NCBI GenBank assembly: GCA_946894095.1
Contig: OX335665.1
Coordinates: forward strand, 6,396,001-6,460,000
Source: Incurvaria masculella
Taxonomy: Eukaryota; Arthropoda; Insecta; Lepidoptera; Incurvariidae
Length of the DNA: 64,000 bases
Reading direction: 5' to 3'
The position numbers and the translations under genes are program-made. Of the stretch, positions 42,401 to 53,164 are shown one piece after another (position 1 is the stretch's first letter; each line of letters begins with the position of its first letter). The notes under the pieces are model-generated. The model made no database searches. It saw nothing but the letters and a program-made list of their open reading frames with translations, and was not told where the DNA came from.

Positions 42401-45400
42401 CATTGTCTTTTTTGTGGACATGTTGCATCTTCCTCATCACGGAGCCTGTCTTATTCTTTGAAACAGAAAAGGTCCCAGAGCGCAACAGCACGGTTTTGTA
42501 CCGGGCCCGCGAATGAGTTAGGCCCGCCGGGTTGGGCCGCCTTAAAAAAGGCCCTGTCTAAAACATCTCCGGGTGCGCGTGCAGATGGCGCGTGGAGCAG
42601 GTGGGCGTGTTCGGCGCGATGGCGCAGTGTTGCCGCATCGAGCCAGAGCTGGATCGCGTCGTCATGGCAACGTCGGCCACCTGGCCGCCCGCCGCCGCCG
42701 TCGAGCTGCGCCGCTTTTTCCGCGCGCGCAAGCTGTGGTTCTCGCCGACGCTACAAACGGCGTACAGGTACAGCTCTCGATACGTACACCTTGCCACTTG
42801 GCGTGGGCCGACAGGGACTGTTCGCCGAGATGGTTCAGTGTTGCCGCATCGAGCCGGAGTTGGATTGCGTCGTCATGGCAACATCTAACTGTAGTTAGTT
42901 CTCTTACAAATTTGGGACGCGCAAATAGCGTCTTGTGAAGTTATTACGTGTTATAACATGTTCTTATGTGTCGTTGGAACTCGAATAAGTTATAAGCGAA
43001 TTTGTTATAGAACTCACTCGCCAGCGCCGTTGCCTTTGTATGAAAAATGGCTACACTTAATTAACCCCCATAAAAGGGTTAGGGTAGGGTAGGGTAGGGT
43101 TGGTTAGGTTAGTTTAGTTTAGTTAAGATTGGGTTAGGGTACAGTAGGCTAGGTTAGTTTAGGTTAGTTTAGGTTAGGTTAGGGTAGGGTAGGGTAGGGT
43201 AGGCTAGGCTAGGCTAGGCTAGGTTAGGTTACGTTAAGTTAGGGTAGGTTAGTCAAAACGCTACGCCATATTTGCTGCTCTTCATATTCTTTTATTCCAA
43301 CACACTGTTTCATAGCTTCATCTCAAAACATGTTTTTTTGTTTCAGCCACACAATACTGGATGGTAACTTGTATAAGCTGGGCGAGTTCTTCGCTCAAGA
43401 GAGCGACGACACGTTCAGAGTGCTGTCTCAGGTGCTCCAAGAGCGCGGTGTGGCCACGTACGACACTCAGACCTTCACCCGCTGTCTCGAATCGGGCGAA
43501 CTTCCCCTCAAGCTGAACACCGCAGAAATAAACAACGTGTTGATGGCCATAGACAACGCTGCGGTCGATATTCCCGCCCCACAGTGGAAGGCCATGGTCC
43601 GTGACCAAATGCACGTTTACTTCCATCATCGGCGGTTCGAGAACGACGTCAAAGAAAAGTTTGGCCCGTTGCTGAGCGCCGAGACCCGAGACATGATCGC
43701 CAACAAGGAAGCAGACTTCGAGTTCTGCTGCAAAGGTGCGGACTATGAGTTTCTGATGGTGAACGAAAAGTTGGAGAATCACAAATCTGTCAGTCGAAAA
43801 ATGACTATTGAGCGGATAAAGGCTCTGAAAAGGAATGGGGATCCCGTTCGGAATGGGAACGGTGCACGACTGGCGGGTCGACTGCAAGTGATGAAAGAGT
43901 TTATGGCGAGAAATAAAAGTGTTTCGAGCAAAAACAAAGAAGTTACGTTTGATGAAACAACCTCTGAAAGTGCAGGTGGGTTTGAAAATTCACGCATGTG
44001 CTGCTAATTAATACATTCCTCTGCATGTTACTTATGGCAATTTACATTGATAAGTTCATTTTATATTTTTGTTTTGAGTAAACTTTTGTTCTTATTTTAA
44101 ATCTTTTGAAGTTGTTTTTCTATTCATTAAGTGAATTATGTAAAAAGATCAGGAAAATAAATGACTGTTGGAAAATCTAAAAGGGGAACTTATTGCAAAT
44201 GTTAATCACACTTGAAGTCAGGTTTTCACGGTTGTAGTTCTAATGGGTTATGAGTTACAGTAATACCTCGAAATTACACAACGAATGTAACCAGTGCGAT
44301 GGTGTGAGTTGTATTTTAATTTTATGGTGATGGCAAGGCTATGCTATGTTACGTTATCATGGTACCCATGAATTTACTGAGCAAATAGGGCTATTTCAAT
44401 GAGAGTTTGCAAACGGAATGCTGGTAATTTGAAGTGCGCCTTAAATCTGAAATATAGCGAAAAACACTCAAAGGAGTTATGAGGCCAATTTTGATAAAAA
44501 CTAAAACTACATTATTCGATTTTTTAAAAACTATTTTATATAGTTGGAATCGAATGCGAACACATAATGTTTTACATCATCTTATAAACACATCATCTTG
44601 TAAAGTAGCAAATTCTGTGTCAGACAGCAACAGGCAAGGAATGCACCCATTCACTGTCGAAATACCCAGAATAAGAACCCACCGATCCTCTAGATCTTTT
44701 ATCTATAGGGTCGGTAAACTATGGACTAACTCACTCCCTGCAATGTTTTTTGCTATTTCTTATTCTTGCCAGATTGCACACTTGATAAATTCACCTTATG
44801 TAGTGCTAAAAACTAAAATTGGTTTTAACTCAAAACGAATCACTAGCCAGCGCCGGCTTGGCCACATGACCAGTCCAAATTATGAGCCTGTTCTGCATAA
44901 TGACTAGAAGATGGTACAAAAAAGGAACTTATCACACGAAAAGTGAAGTGCACGTATTACATCGCTTATGGTTGCTAAGTTAAACATTTAAACCATCATT
45001 CAATAGTTGGTTAGACATCCTGCAATTACTTGCCAATTATTGAACAAATTGAATTGTGTTACCACAATTCACTGTTCGCTCGCCTTGGCAATGGTGCTTT
45101 TCAACATTTGGATGGGATACGTTTACATCCTTAGATGAAAATATTTTTTTCAATTATATCGAGATAATTGTTTCGGTATATTATATATGATTTTTAGACA
45201 TTGAGCCAATAAAAAAAATGCAACTAGTACTATAGTAGTAATGTAGTCATTATATATTATAAATTATCTAAGGTTGAAAAATATCCACTACATTGTTAGT
45301 TATGCGCAAACCAAATACATTTTTACGTATTAAATATGTATGCAACTGAGAACCACTCGAACTACGCAAGTACACAAGTGGAAACAAGATTAGGAAATCT

Positions 45401-48400
45401 GGAAAGCGTAAGTCGGGGTATTACTGTAATCATTATATAATGGATATCGTCTACCTTTATAATGCCAATGCAGCCAAGCACCTAAATATTTTTTTTATTT
45501 TCGCAGGGGTTGCTGATAGAGAAGAATCTGAAAAGACCAAGCTAAGAGTCAGTGACAAAATAGAGCAATACCAGGACCATTGGCGTGTGGATGATTTTGA
45601 AGAAGAAGCCCAAATCACATCATTAAGTGACAGAAAATATTTTTCCAATATTGGTGAGGATAGCTTTCTAGATAATAAAATGTTAAATGTTTCAAGCACC
45701 AGCGATGAACGTACATTTGATCTTGAGAATTCAATAAATGCACTGAAATTTGCTCCCAAGCAAGTGAAGTCACCTCAACCTGCAAATCAAACTTTTGATA
45801 ATTTTGATCGCCAAAGTTCAGACGACAGCTCTACTCCTAGTAGCTCATTTATTTCCAATAAATTAAAGACATTGAAGATGGTGGTTGCGAAGAAGCACTC
45901 TAAAACGAATGTTTCAACAAGTGAATGTTCAGAACATGAAACTTCAACAAGTTCAGATTTAAAAGAAATTAAATCAGAGCTAAAGCATTTAGATAGGACC
46001 AGATCCCATCTAATCGAAAAACTGAAGGCGAAAAAAGAGCAGCAAAAGAATGAATTTATTGAAAACACATCAACAACAAAAACTAAGGAACCACGAAAAA
46101 TATTGATCCAAGGAATTTTTGAAATGGCAGGTAGTCCCAAAAACCGGATTGAAGTAATACCTGAACCTACTAAATGTTCAATAAGGATGACCACAGACAA
46201 AGTTGATTCCACAAACAAATCAATTGAAGAAATTGATTTAGACTCACCAATTCCACCTTTATCCATCTCAAAGAGCACACCAGAAAAAAAGGAAGATACC
46301 CATCTAAAGTATGAACTTATCAAGAATCAAAATAACACAAATTTGATACAGAAGATGTTAACACCTCAGTTGATGATCCACTCCAAGAACAACGTTCACA
46401 TCAAACCGGTGATTGAATTAAAAAACATACACTTTACGAATAAGATTCATAAAACCCTTATCAACATGGGAAACAAGATCCCCTTAACCTTGCAAACTGT
46501 TTCATGGCCTTGTATACTTAGAGGTTACAGTTTCTTCACAGTGAATCCTAGGGCAAGCAATAAGGCCATGGGTTACGCGCCAGCTGTTTGTCGACTTGTG
46601 GTCGATAATAAGGATACTCACAATTCGGGACCAGTTTGCATAATTATTTGCGACACTGCTAGATCAGTTGATGAAGTTGTCGGAATTTGCAACACATTCT
46701 TGAAGGGAGATAAAATTGTATTGTTCTGTTATGCAGGAGTAGACAGAAACCAGCTTACGAGAAATTTGCTCAACGGTTGTGACATTCTTGTCTGCACGCC
46801 ATTCTATCTCAGTGAATTATTCAGTTACGGTCACTTCTCCTTAGATTTGAGCTGTCTTTCAATTGTAGTTTTGGACGGTTGTGATAGGATAAACAATCTC
46901 TATGCTAAGGAATTTAAGTTCTTCTACTCCCAAATCACTAAGATGCTATCAGTTCGAGTTAATAAGCATCATCAGATACAATTCATTGCGACAGCTCACG
47001 AGTGGTGTAATCTGATGCTTAAACTCTCTATGAAGGTTTCCAACTCAGTCATTTGTTTTGGATCTTTCCAAGAATGCGTAGTGTATTCTAAAGTCCACAC
47101 ATCCATCGTTTTTGATATGGTTGGATCCAAAGTGGACACCGTGGTAGAGTTTTTGAAAGAAGTGGATGCGGCAAAAAGGACAGTTATAGTTTGCAAAACC
47201 AACGATGAAGTGGCGGAGCTTGAAAAGAGACTGACTGCTTTGAAATACACTGTGATTACCGGGGGAACAAACCCGTCAATACAGCAAGTAGGCACCCTTA
47301 ATGATCAGTGGTTCCAGTACAAAATGCAGTGTATTGCGCCCATTTTAGTGTGCTGCGATGAAAATTTGAGATACCTGCATATAATGAATGCCCATTACCT
47401 AGTTCACTTTTCACTACCAGCAACCTTCGCCAGTTTTTGCAGGCGTTTCGCCGTTCTGATCGACAATATCAAGTCAATATTCGACGATGATTCTAAAAGC
47501 GAAGTTAAAGTTAAAATCCTCTGTGACTCTGAAAATACAGAGCAGCTTCCGAAATTGTTAAATTTCATGAAGCGATGCACGAATAGTATTCCAGAAGTCC
47601 TGAATGAAATCTCTGATAAAATTTTGATTGAGAAGGACAGAGAAAAAGCTAAATCTTACACACCGGTATGTGACAACTTACTTACACTAGGAGAGTGTCC
47701 AGATTTCTGGTACTGTAATAAAAGGCATACATTTTGTCCTGTCCGAGATAATCCAACAGAATGGGTACCAAAGAATGGAAGAATCTGTTTCAAAATCTTA
47801 CATTACCACACAGCGGTCCATTACTCTGCAGAGGTGACTTCTTTTACAGTTGAGGGTAAAAAAACGGACTTGCCACCAAACGAAAGCAAAAAAATTTCAA
47901 TGAAAATTAACATATATTTCTGTAATGAGGACAACAAAAAGTTACATGGTGTTCCAGAACCGGGTGACATTTGTGCAGTTTCCACCTCTGGTTACTATGA
48001 AAGGTGTCAAGTTATTAAGATCTTGACCTACTACGACAACGGAAAGCCCAAGCATGTGGTGGTTAATTTAATTGATGAAGAAAAAGAAAATATTGTCTCC
48101 GATGTGGAGTTATTGCATTTGCCCGAGCGGTTTAAGAACATGTTATCTCATGTTGTGCAAATAAGACTAGGGAACCTTCGCCCTAAAGATAAGGATATCT
48201 CGTTTTCCGAAATGTCTAAAAACTATTTGATGCGTCTTCTGAAGGAAGAAGCAATGACATATCTTCGGGCAAAGATTGCTTTAGTGATTGGTAATACAAT
48301 AGTAGTGGAGGACCTAGAAGCATGCCAAGATATGAGTACGACTTGCGATACTGTTGTTAGATGCAGGGTGAATGAAGCTTTGTGTGAAAACTACACAGAA

Positions 48401-50152
48401 CCCAATGAAAACCATATACCTAAACTGAGCAGGCTTTGTGAAACAAGTGGAATCAAACTACCAAAGGAAAAAGAAGCTCAAGCTGTGCTTCAGAAGAAGG
48501 TGAAGCTGCTTTCAAAGCCGCAGTGGGCTCATCTCGAAAGTAACGATTTTTCACTCATTTATTTCAGCTCTGCTCACAATCCTGGAAAATTCTATGTGCG
48601 CTTGGTTCAATTTGAAGGTTGTTTGGATAATCTTTCAAAAGATATCCAGAAACACATTAGCAATTTAAAAAATCTGCAAGACGAGGACAAATTTGAAAAG
48701 GGGGATTATGTGCTAGCGAAATTTCCAGACGATTTGCTTTACTACAGGGCTCGCATAGATAACATGCCAAATAAGGAGAGCACTGAGAAGCTGACATGTT
48801 TTTTCGTAGATCACGGTGAATGGAAATCCATTGCAAGAGGTGATGTTCGACCCATTCCTAATTCATTTATAACGGTTTTGCCATTCCAAGCCATCGAATG
48901 TCGCCTCCTAGGATTGCAACCAGTTGGAGAAGAATGGAATGAATGGAGTACACATTACTTTATTGATCAGTGCTTCCAAGATACAACCAATAGTCTAAAA
49001 GAGATTTACGTCAAACATATGGTGAAAGAACCAGCTGAGTGTACAGAAGGCCACAAATACGGTATAATTATGATTGATACTAGTTGCAATGAAGATGTCA
49101 TAATAAACAATCTCATGTTGGAAGCAAATGTAGCTAATGTGAACGAGGCAGAAATAAATTTCTTAGAAAACATTTCATTTGAAAAGCCTAAGAAAGGAGA
49201 ATCTTCTGATGAGGATTCCGATATAATAGACGAGGAGTGGAGAAAAGAAGCAGCCCCATTCAAAGATGTAATTTATGAAAGGAAATTGGAATTACCCATT
49301 GAAAGAGTACTGCCACAACCCACAGCACTTAATCAAGTTGATGTTAATGAACTGGAAATGCAAGATCAACATGGCAAGACAAGTAACTGTTCATCGTTTG
49401 ACTCTGATGCGTTCGATGTTGTATACAGTGATGATGATTGTTATGAAATTTTGGGACTTCATTCAAAACATGCTCAAAAGAAACCATTGCTCCAGTTGAC
49501 TGAATCCAGTGAACCTAAGAATGAAACCACACACAAAACTGAGTCAAGCACTGTCGCATCCTCTTGCTCTAGCTATGAGGTTATGGCCACCCCACAGATA
49601 ACAGAACTCGATTCAGACGATCTTTCTTCTTCAGAACATAGCGGGATTATAACTAAACTTCCCAATGATGATCCAATGGAACACGAACTAGACTCCACAA
49701 GAAGTAACAAACGTACGCCAAAGCTGAGTTGGCATCAGACGAAGACTTCTGTGACAGTGAAGATTGAAATATCCGAAATCGTAGACTACAAACTGGATAT
49801 CGATCGAAAGGGCATGACATTTGAAACATACGCCCATGACACAGAATATGGCTTTACAATAAGATTCTATGGAGTTGTAGATCCTAATAAATGCAGTCAT
49901 TCTCCTAAAGGACTTTATGTGCTTATAAAGCTCACTAAACTTTTAAAAATTAACTGGTTGAATCTGACAGAGGGTGACAAGAAACGGTGGATCACCTACG
50001 ATCCGGACTCCGTTGGGGCCGACTTGAATGAAGAAGACGGCGACATGGTTGTCATGAAGAAGGAACTAGACGAATTCTTGAAGGAACGTACAGTTAATAT
50101 GGATAATGATGATATATTCGATGATGATGACGATTTTGAAGATTATTCTTAA
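39331..50152 (+). CDS. TDRD12: Tdrd12-type Tudor/DEAD-helicase protein (four coding exons)
   Basis: Joined exons 39331-39425, 42585-42767, 43347-43975 and 45507-50152 give 1850 residues in one frame. Order: N-terminal Tudor (about 8-110); degenerate DEAD-helicase (about 620-980); CCCH finger CX8CX5CX3H at 1024-1042; Tudor-like segment (about 1120-1200); extended Tudor (about 1305-1470, core 'YVLAKFPDDLLYYRARID', 'FFVDHGEWKSI'); CS/p23-like domain (about 1709-1797); acidic tail. This is the TDRD12 layout (Drosophila Yb relatives). In Bombyx, Tdrd12 works with PIWI proteins in nuage during piRNA amplification. Helicase residues are altered: 'SNKA' for the GKT loop, 'DGCD' for DEAD, 'ATA' for SAT, so ATP hydrolysis is doubtful. 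A non-coding 5' exon is likely ('ttgcag' precedes the ATG by one base). Confidence 0.92.
39520..40804 (-). mobile_element. mariner transposon in Tdrd12 intron 1
   Basis: 1285 bp flanked by TA (39518-39519, 40805-40806). Terminal inverted repeats of about 30 bp: left 'TTAGGTTGGGGAAAAAGTTT', right end the complement with a few changes. It is inserted antisense to the host gene, 94 bp behind exon 1. Confidence 0.93.
39597..40622 (-). pseudogene. mariner transposase with one in-frame stop
   Basis: The frame runs from ATG at 40622 through 'IRYILKFYYKKGKNATQAAK' (HTH domain) to a TAA at 40395-40397. It then continues in the same frame to 39597. The catalytic triad is visible: 'ITGDEKW', 'HHDNARPHTS' and 'SPDLAPSDFHLF', with 34 residues between the second and third Asp, the D,D34D signature of mariner. 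Length matches the usual 345 or so residues. A single nonsense change is the only lesion I see, so the copy is young but inactive unless the stop is bypassed. Confidence 0.9.
40805..42001. other. Tdrd12 intron 1, retroelement remains
   Basis: 41040-41690 holds a CR1-like tail (own entry). 41690-41780 ('catgaggccaatttcgataa ... aactgcattgttcgatgttt') is related to 44470-44535 in intron 3, a dispersed repeat of unknown type. No gene. Confidence 0.55.
41040..41690 (+). mobile_element. CR1-like element tail, frameshifted
   Basis: Fragments in shifting frames: 'SYESRLAALGLTTLEERRRR', 'GDLIETFKIL', then 'ITNRVVESWNKLPEEVISAA'. The 3' end has 'cagccttaagctgctagtgt' like the copies ending at 60636 and 63715. 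Confidence 0.8.
42002..42541. mobile_element. TTAA-flanked MITE, family A copy 3
   Basis: 540 bp with TTAA at 41998-42001 and 42542-42545, same orientation as copy 1. Its right edge is 43 bp before Tdrd12 exon 2, so the branch point and upstream intron context of that exon lie at or inside the MITE border. Confidence 0.87.
42585..42767 (+). CDS. TDRD12: Tdrd12 exon 2
   Basis: Acceptor 'gcgcgtgcag', donor 'TACAG|GTACAG'; phases fit exons 1 and 3. It encodes 'WRVEQVGVFGAMAQCCRIEP' and 'VELRRFFRARKLWFSPTLQT', the rest of the N-terminal Tudor region. Very GC-rich against its introns. Confidence 0.85.
42800..42890 (+). pseudogene. Decayed partial copy of Tdrd12 exon 2
   Basis: Beginning about 30 bases after the exon's donor, 'gttcagtgttgccgcatcga' and 'gcgtcgtcatggcaacatct' repeat exon 2 ('gcgcagtgttgccgcatcga', 'gcgtcgtcatggcaacgtcg'). 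The upstream part 'ggactgttcgccgagatg' matches 'ggcgtgttcggcgcgatg'. Frame is lost and no acceptor remains. Confidence 0.85.
43078..43252 (+). repeat. TTAGG-like degenerate repeat tract
   Basis: Runs of 'gggta', 'ggttag' and 'ggcta' ('gggttagggtagggtagggt', 'ggttaggttagtttagttta', 'aggctaggctaggctaggct'). The insect telomere repeat is TTAGG, so this is an interstitial telomere-like tract or a minisatellite converging on that motif. It ends 95 bp before exon 3. Confidence 0.75.
43347..43975 (+). CDS. TDRD12: Tdrd12 exon 3
   Basis: Acceptor 'ttgtttcag', donor 'GCAG|GTGGGT'. 'YSHTILDGNLYKLGEFFAQE' completes the N-terminal region. The second half is a basic, Asn/Lys-rich linker without a recognised domain. 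Confidence 0.92.
43976..45506. other. Tdrd12 intron 3, with a retroelement fragment
   Basis: 44470-44760 contains a dispersed repeat start followed by the end of a reverse-transcriptase tail ('RQGMHPFTVEIPRIRTHRSS', 'YRVGKLWTNSLPAMFF'). Similar tail fragments occur at 52430-52530 and 53165-53240. The remainder is AT-rich. The acceptor 'tttttattttcgcag' ends it. Confidence 0.6.
45507..50152 (+). CDS. TDRD12: Tdrd12 exon 4 (long terminal coding exon)
   Basis: A single 4646-bp exon for residues 303-1850, ending TAA at 50150-50152. It begins with a Ser/Thr/Glu-rich linker (about 303-600), then holds the helicase-like, CCCH, Tudor and CS domains and the acidic end 'DDIFDDDDDFEDYS'. Absence of introns over most of a protein of this size, next to three short exons, suggests intron loss in the 3' part. 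The open frame extends left of 45507 into the intron, but the acceptor and phase match exon 3. Confidence 0.95.
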
Positions 50153-50180
50153 GTTAAGCCATTTTTTACCTTTTGTGACT

Positions 50181-50352
50181 AAGGCTGAGATAAATAGTCG
50201 TAACAGAAACTAAGACTTACGGAAAGTAGGACTTTTTGACGTCACTTTGACATATTTTGTATGGATGAAATCTCAAAAGAATGCTAATTGACATCACAAA
50301 GTACTACTTTGATGTAGTCTTATTTTCTGTAACGACTATTTATCCCAGCCTT
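50181..50352. mobile_element. Palindromic MITE, family B copy 3, in the Tdrd12 3' UTR
   Basis: 'aaggctgagataaatagtcg' and 'cgactatttatcccagcctt' form the outer arms; the inner arms pair too. It starts 29 bp behind the stop codon, so the mRNA would carry this hairpin if it extends to the AATAAA below. Confidence 0.82.
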
Positions 50353-50374
50353 AGTAGTGATGTAAATCGCTATA

Positions 50375-50746
50375 CAGTCTGTGTAGTCAATTTAGATCAA
50401 TAAATGAAACCATAAATAGTAATACATATATCGGTGGTTGCTATTATCAGCTGTACATATGTGTAGTATGTCTCCTTTAGTTTCTTCTCTAGATTTTTAC
50501 TAGTAAAACTGGGCATATTTGTAAAATTAGAGAATTATAAATTTTGTAAAATATACTCACAATGTAGCAAATCCTGAAAAATTTCATGAAAATTGGTGAC
50601 GAAAATATTTCATCCTCCCCATACATGTATTTACTTACCGACCAAAATGTTTGGGGATAAGTAAATTTTTTCATCACCTATTTTCGGGATTTGCTAGCGT
50701 TGATGTTTATGGTTCCATTTATTGATCTAAATTGACTACACACCCT
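50375..50746. mobile_element. Foldback element behind Tdrd12
   Basis: 'gtgtagtcaatttagatcaa' with 'taaatg' on the left pairs with 'catttattgatctaaattga' then 'ctacac' on the right. Inner arms around 'aaaatttcatgaaaattggt' and 'tttttcatcacctattttcg' pair less well. Confidence 0.75.
50399..50404 (+). terminator. Candidate Tdrd12 polyadenylation signal
   Basis: The first AATAAA after the stop codon, 247 bp downstream, within the left arm of the foldback element. Transcript data would be needed to confirm its use. Confidence 0.45.
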
Positions 50747-51358
50747 GTGTAAATAATATATTTCTTGAATGATTCTGTACATAATAAGGTTAAAGAGAAA
50801 AAAAGTAAAATAATGTATATCGATGATAGCATGGATTACTCTTAGTGAAACAAGAGGAAATGCTAGTGTGCTAGTCACGGTTGCTAGATTTCCTGGTTAG
50901 AACACAACCTTGTTGTAGTTCCCCCAGTTGTTTAGACGAAGTGGAATCTATGTTCTTATAGAGAACTGAAAAATGTCGTTAGTTTTGGATGAACTCAAAG
51001 AAGTTTTGAATAGGCTGTGTTTTATAGTTTGAAGCGGAAACAAAAGAGTACCTTAAAAGGCTAGAATTTTTTATTAGCGATAGTCCCGGCACAGACAAGG
51101 TTTTCCCTTTCTGGTAGGTCAGCGTATACTTTGAAGTCTCGTACCTGGGGTCCTTTAAACGCAATGTGAAAAAGCGCCTGGACCGCAATTACTTTCATTG
51201 CAATAATGGCAGAAGCGAAAAGCACATTTAAAAAAAAATTTTTTTTATGGTCTTATCTGCGATCAGTCCTACTGGACTATAAGCGGATTTGTTGATGGCT
51301 CGGATCTTGTGTGGAGTGTGCCCCCCACTAGGGACATCTCCTTAGGCTAATGCAGCTG
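50747..51358. other. Intergenic, no recognised feature
   Basis: AT-rich; the minus-strand frame at 50979-51188 is short and may be a retroelement remnant, but I cannot place it. Confidence 0.4.
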
Positions 51359-51960
51359 CTAGCAATTTTGCAGCGTCAGGATGTCATGTCTTTTGAGGCG
51401 CTTTGGGTAATTTTGTCGAGTTAGTTGGGCAGCCAATATGTTGGGGTGGTTTTTCAGTCGCTCCTGATATTTATTTGCAGTGGACCGGACTTCGTCTTTA
51501 ACATTCTTCATCTGTAGATGATCATGGATTTCAGCGTTTGTGGTGTACCATGGGACATTTGATATGGTTCTTAGAATCATGTTTTGTTGCCGTTGCAACA
51601 TGGCGATGTTTGAGTTGCTGGCACTACTTTTCAAAATGGAGGATAAATTAAAAGTCTATCTATCTATTTGAAACATTATGGTAAATATCTTGTGCTCTCA
51701 TTCTTTGGTTGCATTTTTGTTAGCCTTTTTTTTGTATGTTCAATCATGCGATTAGTCTTTTGACTTTAAGCAGATGTGATTTTGGCATGAAGAGTAGGAT
51801 TTCCCAATGGAAATCTCTTATTATTTATTTTTGGATTTTTAGAAGCTATGGTCTTAGAGAATTCTGCGCTGTTTTAGGTGGTCAACGTGTTGGCTTTGCA
51901 GCCAGTGGATTGGGGTCGATTTTATCCTTGTCAATTTGATAAATCTGTTTGGGTAGGACT
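51359..51960 (-). mobile_element. Jockey-like element tails, minus strand
   Basis: The frame 51634-51359 encodes the C-terminal tail 'NVPWYTTNAEIHDHLQMKNV' and 'YQERLKNHPNILAAQL', as in Jockey-clade ORF2. A second, more decayed tail and 3' UTR lies at 51736-51960. It shares 'agagtaggatttcccaatgg' and 'ttttagaagctatg' with the copy at 61396-61790. Confidence 0.75.
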
Positions 51961-52199
51961 TATGATAGTTAGGTCAAATTCGTAACTCCCACAATTGATC
52001 AGCATCTATGAAGAGATGTCTGCCTGTCGAAACAACAGAGGTAAGCTTTGATCATACTATATCTCTATCATCTGTGCTCATATCGTGGATAGAGCCAACC
52101 TCGTCTCAAAAAAGCTGGGATTTCTAGAGGGCATTGTATTTCTCGCCTGTCCAGAAACTGCTGCTATGCAAGGCGCAGGTTAAGGTCTTGCGTTGAGTG

Positions 52200-52700
52200 T
52201 TGTCCGCATCTGTAGGACGGTTCAGCTAAGTAAGCAAGCATCCCAAGCAGGACCTTGCACACGATGCAGCGCTGTGCCGTGCGTCTCGTCGACGATCACG
52301 AGGCATCCCAGAAATTAGAGGCCCTCCAACTCCATAGGAATGTAGGGTCCCTCTGAAGAATGCTTTTCGGAGCTGTATAATGCAATCCCACTGTCCCCTT
52401 CCTACTATCGCTCGACGCAGAACAGGCTGGGAATGCACCAACTCACTAGTGACAGTTCCAAATTAAGAACCAACCGGGCCTACAGATACAGATTACCTTA
52501 CAGATTGTGTCAGGTATTTCCCCCAAAGTACAACCTGTGTTCCTTCAAATGCGGTGTGAAGCACCTGGCCAGCCTATGGTATTCCCAGCCCCCGTGTAGT
52601 CTTTGTGTGTTTGTCAACTGGACAAAATGTGTGTTTATTGCTTACTTGCGTGATTAATGGACAAGCTCTCCGAGGGGAGCCGGGAACCTCAGCTAGTTAC
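52200..52700 (+). mobile_element. Decayed non-LTR reverse-transcriptase tail
   Basis: Fragments across frames: 'RAVRLVDDHEASQKLEALQL' then 'TVPFLLSLDAEQAGNAPTH' and 'QLTSDSSKLRTNRAYRYRLP'. The pattern (R-rich start, HP/HQ motif, NRxYR end) is the C-terminal tail of another Jockey-related family. Frameshifts and stops throughout. Confidence 0.6.
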
Positions 52701-52824
52701 AAATAAATTCAAGGGTGGGAAGCGATGTAAAATTGTAGTTCTTTAATGCAATGTAAAACTGTTGTAATATGAAAATCAAGATGGCCAAAGCAGCAATTGA
52801 AATTGTCCTTTTTATTTTTATTTA

Positions 52825-53050
52825 ACGGGACATGGATGGCTAATATCACACCAAGTAATGTGTGACTGTATTGAACTGGATGGAAAACATGGACAATATT
52901 CATTGCCGCTTTGACCATATTGTATTCAATCTACAGCTTTACGCATAATCGGAACCGCACCAACCTAAACTATAGCTCATCCAAAAAGACGACCGCCCCA
53001 AGAGTGGCTTCACCTCAATTATCGAACGGCAAGGTGTTGCGCCAATTGGC
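52825..53050 (-). repeat. 5S-SINE, truncated and decayed
   Basis: 'gggacatggatggctaatat' and 'gaactggatggaaaacatgg' match the SINE body; the head region at about 53000-53050 keeps only traces. The left edge has a short T-rich stretch. Confidence 0.65.
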
Positions 53051-53164
53051 TACCTAAGCAAACGTAGGTAATGTTTAATAGAGAGACGTAATCCCTAATT
53101 CTCAATTTCATTTCTGGATAATGGTAATTTCTAGTCCATTAAATTCATACATACGACATTAAAA

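Noticed and set aside
42573..42938. Alternative ORFs across Tdrd12 exon 2 (121 and 174 codons)
   Set aside because: They read other frames of the exon and run through its donor into the decayed exon copy.
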